A stretch of DNA of 9,369 nucleotides from Thermoplasmata archaeon (GTDB lineage: Archaea > Thermoplasmatota > E2 > DHVEG-1). The DNA is taken from the NCBI GenBank assembly GCA_003649845.1, contig QMTB01000041.1:1-9369 (forward strand), read 5' to 3'. Below the pieces are notes generated by a model. It was not told the origin of the DNA. It did not search any database and saw only the letters and a list, made by a program, of their open reading frames with translations. Shown here piece after piece: positions 1-6,002 of this stretch (its first letter is position 1; each line of letters opens with the position of its first letter). The translations under genes were made by a program, and so were the position numbers.

Positions 1-186
1 AATCAATATAGCATGATCAATCCAATCTAAATCCCTCTCTCTAAGTGTATCCAAGATATATCTAACCTTATTCTTCATATCCCAAGTGGTAATAAACAAA
101 AGGTAATCTGGTTTAAAATGTAATACACCAAGAATATTAGGAATAGTTTGTTCACCTACTAGAGAAACAAAAAGCTTCTCACTCAT
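1..186 (-). CDS. CARF-domain protein, Card1/Can2 (DUF1887)-like, N-terminal part only
   Basis: The first 62 codons of a gene that leaves the window at base 1. Reading from the ATG at 186-184 there is no stop. The protein starts MSEKLFVSLVGEQTIPNILG, a beta strand followed by the GEQ-x-IPN loop (residues 11-17). That arrangement is characteristic of the CARF (Rossmann-like) domain of DUF1887 proteins such as Card1/Can2, which bind cyclic oligoadenylate made by type III CRISPR Cas10 and then cut nucleic acid with a PD-(D/E)xK nuclease domain. A second hydrophobic strand (YLLFITT, 28-34) and a helix with K/R residues (38-51) fit the fold. The nuclease domain would lie outside the window and is not seen. 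The in-frame reading upstream is closed by a TGA, which supports this start. No clear Shine-Dalgarno is visible. A CARF-containing regulator or a non-CRISPR DUF1887 protein is the alternative. Confidence 0.7.
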   Translation of the reverse strand, partial: MSEKLFVSLVGEQTIPNILGVLHFKPDYLLFITTWDMKNKVRYILDTLRERDLDWIDHAILI

Positions 187-194
187 TCCATTCC

Positions 195-210
195 ATATAA
201 TTTTTATAAG
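195..210 (-). promoter_or_regulatory. possible TATA box of the CARF gene
   Basis: On the minus strand this reads CTTATAAAAATTATAT, a good match to an archaeal TATA element. Its core is centred about 20 bases before the ATG at 186. That is slightly short for a leaderless transcript starting at the ATG, so the assignment is tentative. Confidence 0.3.
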
Positions 211-214
211 AGAA

Positions 215-450
215 AAATTTTTGCCTCATCCACCTAAATGTTATCGGAGAGCATAAGACCAATACCATAGTCTCTTTCATCTAAACAGTGATGTCAAAAA
301 AACTAGGTAACCCAGTGGATGTTTCTTTGCCACATCTCTAAATAATAAAGACGCCCAGCTATCCCATGTTGTCTAATATCATTCCTAAGATACTACAAAT
401 CAATTCTATCTTTTATGGTTCTAGCATTTGATAATTTCCATCTTTTATAG
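215..450 (-). pseudogene. possible decayed coding region, family not recognised
   Basis: No intact gene is present between the CARF start and the acs promoter, but the minus strand reads protein-like over this stretch in two rival frames, each broken. One frame gives segments such as GRLYYLEMWQRNIHWVT and VDEAKIFL. The other gives WASLLFRDVAKKHPLGYLVF and then KRLWYWSYALR, with in-frame TGA and TAA codons between blocks. At most one frame can be the ancestral one and I cannot decide which. I do not recognise the family; a dead transposase is one possibility. Two copies of an ATAAAAGATxGAA motif also occur on this strand, at about 405-420 and 436-448. Confidence 0.25.
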
Positions 451-578
451 TTTAAACCACACTTTGATCCATCCAATAAAATATATCATAGACAATGAAA
501 TCCTATTTGTAGGAAAAAATACTTATATTGAAACGATATTTGGGCAACCCTCCAACACTGAGGAGGCTCTACAATTCC

Positions 579-590
579 CTTATAAACATA
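579..590 (+). promoter_or_regulatory. TATA box of acs
   Basis: CTTATAAACATA is a plausible archaeal TATA element. Transcription would start roughly 25-30 bases on, near 611, giving a leader of about 45 bases that includes the Shine-Dalgarno at 642-648. The bases 428-628 in front of the gene can be read as a 66-codon frame, but it has no family resemblance and I treat the stretch as leader and promoter. Confidence 0.5.
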
Positions 591-641
591 TATTTCATAT
601 GGGGGAATTGAAAAATAAAAGGATATAGAAAAGAAGGCATT

Positions 642-648
642 AGGAGGT
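642..648 (+). promoter_or_regulatory. ribosome binding site of acs
   Basis: AGGAGGT, a full anti-16S match, lies 8 bases before the ATG at 657. It fixes this start over the out-of-frame ATG at 650, which is too close to the site. It is the strongest Shine-Dalgarno in the window; several neighbouring genes show none. Confidence 0.85.
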
Positions 649-656
649 AATGAAAA

Positions 657-2603
657 ATGGCAGAAGAAGAAACTATTCAAGTGTTTAAACCAAGTCCAGA
701 GGTTAGCTCTAGAGCATACATTAAAAGCATGGATGAATATAGAAAGATGTATAAAGAATCTATAGAGCATCCAGATGAATTCTGGGCTAAAATGGCTGAG
801 GAACATGTGACATGGTATAAGAAATGGAACAAGGTTAGAGAATATGATTTTCACAAGGCCATAATTAAATGGTTTGAAGGAGGAAAACTCAACGTATCCT
901 ATAATTGTCTAGATAGACACGTTGAAAATGGACATGGAGATGACCTAGCATTAATATGGGAAGGAAACGAACCAGATCAAATCAAGAAATATACCTATAA
1001 ACAATTATTGGATGAAGTACAAAAGTTTGCAAATGTTCTAAAATCAAAAGGTGTCAAAAAAGGAGATAGAGTAGCGATATATCTCCAGATGATACCGGAG
1101 TTACCCATCGCTATGCTTGCCTGTGCTAGAATAGGAGCAATTCATTCTGTTGTATTTGGAGGATTTTCCGCTGAATCTCTGCGTGATAGAATAAATGATT
1201 CTGAATGTAAATTACTTATAACTCAAGATGCTGGAGTTAGAGGCGCTAAAACTATTCCAATGAAAACAACTGCTGATAAAGCTCTAGAAGGAGCACCATC
1301 TGTTGAGACAGTTATTGTAGTAAATCGTATGAATGAAAAAGTACCAATGGGAGAGAAAGACTATTGGTGGCATGAAGAGATGGAGAAGGCAGACCCAGTT
1401 TGTCCACCAGAGGAGATGGATGCAGAGGATCCATTATTTATATTATACACTTCTGGTTCAACTGGAAAACCCAAAGGTGTACTCCATACAACTGGTGGAT
1501 ACCTAGTGTATGCTACTGTTACACATAAATATATATTTGATTACCATGAAGGTGATGTATATTGGTGTACAGCTGATATTGGTTGGGTTACCGGTCACAC
1601 CTATATAGTATACGGTCCATTGGCTAATAAGGCAATTACTCTTATGTATGAAGGAGTCCCAAACTATCCAAATTGGGGTAGATTCTGGGATATAGTTGAG
1701 AGACACAAAGTAAACATCTTCTATACAGCTCCAACTGCCCTAAGAGCACTTATGAGAGAGGGAGATGAATGGGTTACCTCTCATGATTTAAGTAGTCTTA
1801 GAATACTAGGTAGCGTAGGAGAACCAATTAAACCAAGAGAATGGAACTGGTATTATAAACTCGTTGGCGGAGGTAGATGCCCAATTGTAGATACCTGGTG
1901 GCAGACAGAAACTGGCGGAATCCTAATTACACCATTACCAGGAGCTACACCTTTGAAACCTGGTTCAGCAACATTTCCATTCTTTGGAATAGAACCCGCT
2001 TTGATGGATGACGAGGGAAATGAACTGGAGGGAAATGATGTATCTGGAAACCTAGTGATTAAATCAGCTTGGCCGGGTATAATGCGAACTGTATATGGAG
2101 ATCATGAGAGATTTAGGGAAACCTATTTCACCATGTATCCAGGATACTATTTCACTGGTGATGGTTGTTATAGAGATGAAGATGGATACTATTGGATTAC
2201 TGGTAGAGTAGATGATGTGATAAACGTCTCAGGTCACCGTATAGGTACAGCAGAAGTAGAAGGAGCACTTGGTAAACATCCAAAGGTTGCAGAAGCAGCA
2301 GTAGTAGGATTCCCACATGAGATCAAAGGACAAGGAATCTATGCGTATGTGACACTTAAAGCAGGTGAGAAACCTGATGAAAATCTGGAGAAAGAATTAG
2401 TTAAACTAGTTCGAATAGAAATTGGACCAATTGCTACACCTGATAAGATACAGTTTACCGATGGTTTACCAAAAACTAGATCTGGAAAGATTATGAGACG
2501 TATACTAAGGAAGATAGCAGAGGGAAGAGTTGATGAGCTAGGAGATACCAGTACCCTTGCAGATCCAGCGATAATCGATGAACTTGTAAAAAACCGTAAA
2601 TAA
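657..2603 (+). CDS. acs: acetyl-CoA synthetase, AMP-forming
   Basis: Makes acetyl-CoA from acetate, ATP and CoA through an acetyl-adenylate; cytoplasmic, used for acetate assimilation. The 648 residues match the usual family length and cover the whole protein, from the N-terminal cap (YIKSMDEYRKMY, FWAKMAEE) to the C-terminal swivelling domain. Adenylate-forming core motifs are all present: the P-loop YTSGSTGKPKG (264-274), DTWWQTETGG (412-421) and TGDGCYRDEDGYYWITGRVDD (500-520, with D502 and R517 in the nucleotide-binding positions), then NVSGHR (523-528). The tryptophan pair 414-415 is the feature that limits the acyl pocket to acetate in characterised Acs. PKTRSGK (605-611) ends in the catalytic lysine K611, the residue that is acetylated to switch off bacterial Acs. 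No acetyltransferase or deacetylase gene is nearby. The gene appears monocistronic: own TATA box and Shine-Dalgarno before it, T-rich tract after it. No frameshift or missing residue seen. Confidence 0.97.
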   Translation: MAEEETIQVFKPSPEVSSRAYIKSMDEYRKMYKESIEHPDEFWAKMAEEHVTWYKKWNKVREYDFHKAIIKWFEGGKLNVSYNCLDRHVENGHGDDLALIWEGNEPDQIKKYTYKQLLDEVQKFANVLKSKGVKKGDRVAIYLQMIPELPIAMLACARIGAIHSVVFGGFSAESLRDRINDSECKLLITQDAGVRGAKTIPMKTTADKALEGAPSVETVIVVNRMNEKVPMGEKDYWWHEEMEKADPVCPPEEMDAEDPLFILYTSGSTGKPKGVLHTTGGYLVYATVTHKYIFDYHEGDVYWCTADIGWVTGHTYIVYGPLANKAITLMYEGVPNYPNWGRFWDIVERHKVNIFYTAPTALRALMREGDEWVTSHDLSSLRILGSVGEPIKPREWNWYYKLVGGGRCPIVDTWWQTETGGILITPLPGATPLKPGSATFPFFGIEPALMDDEGNELEGNDVSGNLVIKSAWPGIMRTVYGDHERFRETYFTMYPGYYFTGDGCYRDEDGYYWITGRVDDVINVSGHRIGTAEVEGALGKHPKVAEAAVVGFPHEIKGQGIYAYVTLKAGEKPDENLEKELVKLVRIEIGPIATPDKIQFTDGLPKTRSGKIMRRILRKIAEGRVDELGDTSTLADPAIIDELVKNRK

Positions 2604-2610
2604 AAAAGAT

Positions 2611-2640
2611 TTTTTCTCTCTTTTCTTTCTCTATTTTTTA
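2611..2640 (+). terminator. T-rich terminator of acs
   Basis: Eight bases after the acs stop begins a pyrimidine tract with T-runs of 6, 4 and 6 separated by C. There is no hairpin. Oligo-T tracts without a stem are the usual intrinsic termination signal of archaeal RNA polymerase. Confidence 0.6.
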
Positions 2641-2671
2641 GTAGATTTTAATAGTAAAAACTCTATGTTAG

Positions 2672-2700
2672 GATATATATGAGGCTTAGATATATATGAG
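2672..2700 (+). repeat. 12-base direct repeat spanning the DUF1614 start, with a six-codon leader frame
   Basis: GATATATATGAG occurs at 2672-2683 and again at 2689-2700, a period of 17. The second copy contains the start codon of the membrane-protein gene (ATG at 2696). The first copy supplies another ATG at 2679, which opens a frame of only six codons (MRLRYI). Its TGA overlaps the real start as ATGA. Either a small tandem duplication copied the start region, or the leader frame is used for coupling. No Shine-Dalgarno is seen, and the TATATA of the first copy or TTTTAATAGTA near 2646 could be promoter elements. Confidence 0.5.
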
Positions 2701-3388
2701 ACGATATATTTTTTCACCTTTTGAGCCATTTCTAATGATATTATTCCTTTTGCTACCGTTTTTACTTATAATATTTAGTTTTGCTATACCACTTGCATTT
2801 GTAAAACTAGGTCTCCCTATACATATAGCTTTAATAGTTTTTCTACTAGCAATTATAGGTAGCACTATAAATATACCTGTTAAAAAGATACATGTATCTC
2901 AAGGTTTCATAGAAGAAACTAGTATCTCATTCTGGGGTATACGCTATTCTATTCCTGTAGGAAGATTTCAAGATACAATTATTGCTATAAACCTTGGCGG
3001 GGCTATAATTCCAATAATAGTATCGATATATCAAATTATAAGGACTCTTTTCATATATCATAATATATTGCTTCTACTACAGATGATAATAGGTGTTACA
3101 GTTATCTCACTGATATGTTATCATATAGCTAGACCTGTTAGAGGTGTAGGAATAGCTATGCCTGCTTTGATACCGCCTATATCTGCAGCTGTAATAAGTA
3201 TAATTCTAAATCCTTTTCATGCATCAGCTATAGCATATGTATCAGGTACACTTGGTACATTAATTGGAGCAGATATACTAAATCTATTAGAAGTAAAAGA
3301 TTTAAACACTCCTATAGTAAGTATAGGTGGAGCGGGTACCTTCGATGGAATATTTCTAACGGGTATAATTGCAGTATTACTACTCTGA
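2696..3388 (+). CDS. DUF1614 family membrane protein
   Basis: A 230-residue, very hydrophobic integral membrane protein of unknown biochemical role. It has about six or seven membrane segments: roughly 11-37, 41-60, 97-116, 121-143, 151-172, 176-195 and 208-230. A polar stretch between the second and third (61-94, with VKKIHVSQGF and SIPVGRFQD) probably forms a soluble loop. Family marks I recognise are NLGGAIIPI (99-107), PALIPP (156-161), GTLIGADILNL (187-197) and the C-terminal GGAGTFDGIFLTG (211-223). These fit DUF1614, which is common in archaea and some bacteria. The glycine-rich loops within membrane segments suggest a transporter or channel, but that is inference. The start is the first ATG of the frame; there is no Shine-Dalgarno, so initiation may be leaderless or coupled to the six-codon frame in front. 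The 3' end overlaps the convergent small gene by nine bases. Confidence 0.8.
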   Translation: MRRYIFSPFEPFLMILFLLLPFLLIIFSFAIPLAFVKLGLPIHIALIVFLLAIIGSTINIPVKKIHVSQGFIEETSISFWGIRYSIPVGRFQDTIIAINLGGAIIPIIVSIYQIIRTLFIYHNILLLLQMIIGVTVISLICYHIARPVRGVGIAMPALIPPISAAVISIILNPFHASAIAYVSGTLGTLIGADILNLLEVKDLNTPIVSIGGAGTFDGIFLTGIIAVLLL

Positions 3389-3667
3389 TAACAGAGAAAC
3401 CAATTTTGTTTTAAATCTCGATATACATTTAGATAATATACCATCAATATCTTTATCCTCAAATAATAACAGCTCTAAGCATAATATTATTAGATCACCA
3501 GTTTCTACAGCCCAATGTTTATCTCCCTTTGAATAAAGTTCATGTATCTCCTCTATATGTTCATGTATCATAGAAAATATCTTATCTCTATCTTCGCCGT
3601 TAACCTTCTTGGAGAGGTCAATAATCTCCTCTAAACCTTCGATGAAATCTTTATGAAATACTTCCAT
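3380..3667 (-). CDS. small MazG-like all-alpha protein, possible nucleotide pyrophosphohydrolase
   Basis: A 95-residue acidic, helical protein. The second helix holds EEIHE (39-43) and the third holds ETGD (55-58). This is the EExxE...ExxD arrangement that binds magnesium in all-alpha NTP pyrophosphohydrolases (MazG/dUTPase superfamily), with 11 residues between the motifs. The following hydrophobic helix (LIILCLELLLF, 59-69) and the C-terminal ISRFKTKL (82-89) resemble the end of MazG-type folds, where a final helix often carries F-x-x-K/R. It is as short as the smallest single-domain members. Function, if right, would be hydrolysis of (d)NTPs to monophosphates, perhaps house-cleaning; I cannot name the substrate. 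The assignment rests on motif spacing only. The start is the ATG at 3667, directly downstream of a 14-base palindrome. The gene is convergent with, and overlaps, the DUF1614 gene. A plain helical protein of unknown role is the alternative. Confidence 0.7.
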   Translation of the reverse strand: MEVFHKDFIEGLEEIIDLSKKVNGEDRDKIFSMIHEHIEEIHELYSKGDKHWAVETGDLIILCLELLLFEDKDIDGILSKCISRFKTKLVSLLSE

Positions 3668-3670
3668 GAT

Positions 3671-3684
3671 TATCTTATAAGATA
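3671..3684. promoter_or_regulatory. 14-base perfect palindrome before the MazG-like gene
   Basis: TATCTTATAAGATA reads the same on both strands and ends three bases before the ATG of the small minus-strand gene. It contains a TATA-like core but sits too close to the start codon to position a normal archaeal transcript. A repressor site or chance in AT-rich DNA are both possible. The rest of the gap to 3773 shows nothing else of note. Confidence 0.35.
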
Positions 3685-3773
3685 CAGAAGAAACTTTAAT
3701 TTTTTCATCATAGTGTAAAATACTCTTGCTAAATCAATTTGTGTTATACCAAGAGTTTTGAATTTGATTCCCT

Positions 3774-4656
3774 TTATTCATCTTCTTTTTTTGACAGTAG
3801 ATATATTCCAATAACTAATAGGATTACTCCAATTATTTGAAGTATTGTAATTGTTTCACCTAGAACTAGAAATCCTAGTATAGCAGCATAGAATGGTGTT
3901 GATAATTCTAATGCTGATACCTGCGCTGCTTTAATTCTTTCCATCCCCTCATAGTATAGAATAGTTCCTATGCCAACTGCTACCCCTATGGTTATCTGAT
4001 ATATATTGGATAGAAACGTTGAAGAATTAGCTAGCAGGTAGATGCTAAATATAATAGATGCTATAGAAAATCTATGGAATGTTAATGCACCTGTATTTAT
4101 ATCTCCTAGATATTTTCTGGTTACAATAGCTGTTGTAGCCCATGCTATAGTTGCTAATAAAACAAATAGATCACCTATTGTACCTAATTTTAGTAGATAT
4201 AGATTATCGATACTTCTAGTAGTTACCAGTAAAACCAGAGAGTATCATGATGATAATTCCACTATAATCATATCTAGTTGATCTATCCTCTCTAAGTAGA
4301 AAGAATCCTATTAGTACGATAAATATAGGTTGCATATGTCCTATCAACACTGCATTCATCACTGGTGTCATAGTTAGCGAGAAGAGATATAATAGATCAG
4401 CTACAACTGTTCCAATAATGCCGATATAAAGGATTTTTGTTATATATTTCCATCAACTATAAGCGTTCGATGATCATTTGTTATAAATAGATATATAATC
4501 GCTATTGAAGCAGCTGTTATAATTCTAATAGTATATGTATGGATGAAATCAGAGTTTCTATAGGCTAGGTTTAGCGAAGATCAGCTCAAAAGCCCACATT
4601 AAACTTGCTCCTAGAATAGCAGCTACACCAGTTTTCTTTACATCCATATCTAGCAT
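3774..4656 (-). pseudogene. EamA/DMT-family transporter, disrupted by three frameshifts
   Basis: Joining three frame changes gives a near full-length (about 290 codons) drug/metabolite transporter of ten predicted helices. It begins at the ATG at 4656 with an N-terminal segment typical of EamA (TGVAAILGASLMWAFE). The first frame stops at codon 33 (TAG at 4558-4560). A one-base insertion near 4572 restores AYRNSDFIHTYTIRIITAAS. A missing base near 4443 shifts to ITKILYIGIIGTVVADLLYL. An extra base near 4229 shifts to LVTTRSIDNLYLLKLG and on to the second EamA repeat (LLATIAWATTAIVTRKYLG, ALELSTPFYAAILGFLVLGE), which ends normally in KKEDE and TAA at 3774. The two internal repeats are otherwise well preserved, so inactivation is recent, or the sequence has errors here. 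The neighbouring genes have no such breaks, which favours a real pseudogene. Confidence 0.85.
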
Positions 4657-4679
4657 GCTATCTAAATATTTTTTTCAGT

Positions 4680-4685
4680 AAAAAA
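4680..4685 (-). terminator. possible oligo-T terminator after the racemase gene
   Basis: Two bases past the racemase TGA the minus strand has a run of six T. It is short and has no hairpin, but matches the hairpin-free archaeal style. Confidence 0.25.
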
Positions 4686-4687
4686 CC

Positions 4688-5383
4688 TCAGTTTTCTAAT
4701 GCACACTCTACAGCAGATATTGCGTGTATCCTAGTTGTATCAAATATGGGCATATCTATATCTTCCTGTTTTATCAGTAGAGGTAGCTCCGTGCATCCTA
4801 ATATAATACCCTCAGCCCTCCTTGAAGTTAGATTATTTATTATCTTTTTTATCCTCTCTTTTGATCCTTGTTTTACTATACCTTTACATAGTTCATCTGA
4901 GATGATACCATGGAGTGTTTCTATATCCTTTTTATCTGGTAGCACTACTTCAATACTATATTTTTCTTCCAATATCTTTTTATAAAAATCTTCTTTCATT
5001 GTAAATCTTGTTCCAATTAATCCAACTTTTTTAATTCCTTGTTCTTTAATCTTTTCAGCTGTAACCTCTATTATATTTAGAATTGGAATACTGATATTCT
5101 CTTGTATATCGTCTACTATTTTATGCAATGTATTTGCACATATTAGAATAAAATCAGCACCAGCCTTCTCTATCCTCTTAGATGCATCGATTAATATCTT
5201 CGCTACATCCTCCCATTTCTCATCATTTAAAGATTCTCTGATATCCTCGAAATCTATAGAATATAGTATACATTTAGCAGAATGTGAACCACCTAATTTC
5301 TTTTTAACAGTTTCATTGAGAATTCTATAATATTCAAGGGTTGAATTCCAGCTTGTACCTCCAATTAAACCTATTGTTTTCAT
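4688..5383 (-). CDS. aspartate/glutamate racemase family protein
   Basis: A 231-residue cofactor-independent racemase of the Asp/Glu/hydantoin racemase superfamily; the family interconverts L- and D-amino acids in the cytoplasm using two cysteines as acid and base. Both are present: C82 in ILICANTLHK (80-88) and C197 in GIILGCTELPLL (192-203). The N-terminal MKTIGLIGGTSWNST (1-15) is the usual substrate-phosphate-like loop, and KVGLIGTRFTM (119-129) opens the second half of the pseudo-symmetric fold. Length and motif placement fit aspartate-racemase-like or YgeA-like broad-specificity enzymes; the exact substrate cannot be read from sequence. The start ATG has AAAGGGT six bases upstream (5390-5396). 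It lies 19 bases after the AhpD-like gene on the same strand, so the two are probably co-transcribed. No defect seen. Confidence 0.88.
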   Translation of the reverse strand: MKTIGLIGGTSWNSTLEYYRILNETVKKKLGGSHSAKCILYSIDFEDIRESLNDEKWEDVAKILIDASKRIEKAGADFILICANTLHKIVDDIQENISIPILNIIEVTAEKIKEQGIKKVGLIGTRFTMKEDFYKKILEEKYSIEVVLPDKKDIETLHGIISDELCKGIVKQGSKERIKKIINNLTSRRAEGIILGCTELPLLIKQEDIDMPIFDTTRIHAISAVECALEN

Positions 5384-5402
5384 CAGTTTACCCTTTAGTA
5401 TT

Positions 5403-5960
5403 CTAATATTTATAGCCTTTTGCTTCCTCCTCTGAAAACTCTACGCCTAAACCTAAGGCTATCCTATTTACAAAATTAAAATAAGATGCTATCAAATTTA
5501 TATCCAATATCTCTTTATCTGAGAAACCTGTTTTTCGTAGTTTTTCAATATCCTCTTCTTCTATATCTTTAGGTGTAATAGTTAACTTACTAACATAGTT
5601 TAGTATCTCTAAATATCTCTGAGATAATTCTATTGATCTAAAATCTTTGATAAAACTATTTATCTTATTTCTATCCCTCCAATAATAGTTTAAAGCTTCA
5701 GTATGATGATTTATACAGTATTCACATCTACTAAGGGTAGATACTACTACTCCAATGAATTCCCTCTCTTCTCTTGAAAGATTAGATTCACCAAACATCA
5801 AGGTTTTATATAACTCTAAATGTTTCTCCATTGCCTCTGGATTTAAACTATGTATCCTCATTATATTCGATATTCTTCCTCGGCTTGTTTTTATACTATT
5901 ATAAACCCTTTCTAATGCTCCTTTTGTACTATCCTCATCTATTACCTCTATCCAAGACAT
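5403..5960 (-). CDS. AhpD-like carboxymuconolactone-decarboxylase-family protein (peroxidase-related)
   Basis: A 185-residue, largely helical protein of the AhpD-like superfamily, whose members reduce peroxides through a CxxC pair. The active-site set is complete and correctly spaced: E67, then C79-E-Y-C82 (RCEYCINHH, 78-86), then H86. This is the Glu-x11-Cys-x2-Cys-x3-His arrangement of AhpD. The N-terminal part (SWIEVIDED, RVYNSIKTSRGRISNIMRIHSLNPEAM) matches the 'peroxidase-related' branch, where an N-terminal helix pair precedes the core. The C-terminal third (FSDKEILDINLIASYFNFVNRIALGLGVE) is the second helical half of the fold. A likely role is protection from peroxide or other thiol redox chemistry in an anaerobe; the electron donor is unknown. 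Next to it, 19 bases on, is the racemase-family gene. A TATA-like box at 5991-6000 may give it a promoter of its own. Confidence 0.88.
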   Translation of the reverse strand: MSWIEVIDEDSTKGALERVYNSIKTSRGRISNIMRIHSLNPEAMEKHLELYKTLMFGESNLSREEREFIGVVVSTLSRCEYCINHHTEALNYYWRDRNKINSFIKDFRSIELSQRYLEILNYVSKLTITPKDIEEEDIEKLRKTGFSDKEILDINLIASYFNFVNRIALGLGVEFSEEEAKGYKY

Positions 5961-5990
5961 TCCAATTTCATTTACCGTTAATGAGCTAGC

Positions 5991-6000
5991 ATATAAAATA
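5991..6000 (-). promoter_or_regulatory. possible TATA box of the AhpD-like gene
   Basis: The minus strand reads TATTTTATAT, 31-40 bases before the ATG at 5960, just after the beta-helix protein's stop codon. A start about 27 bases on would leave a leader of roughly ten bases. It suggests the AhpD-like and racemase genes can be transcribed independently of the gene before them. Confidence 0.35.
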
Positions 6001-6002
6001 TT

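Noticed and set aside
215..450. idea that TGA encodes tryptophan here
   Set aside because: Intact genes in the window use TGG for tryptophan and TGA as a genuine stop (DUF1614, racemase, beta-helix, YkgJ), so the TGA codons in this stretch mark decay.
428..628. 66-codon plus-strand frame in front of acs
   Set aside because: No Shine-Dalgarno and no family resemblance. It overlaps the acs TATA box and the opposite strand's decayed stretch; most likely chance.
486..854. 122-codon minus-strand frame
   Set aside because: It lies largely antisense to the start of acs and its Phe/Ser-rich composition is that of a shadow frame.
4042..4281. 79-codon plus-strand frame
   Set aside because: Antisense to the broken EamA gene, whose reading on the minus strand explains the sequence far better.
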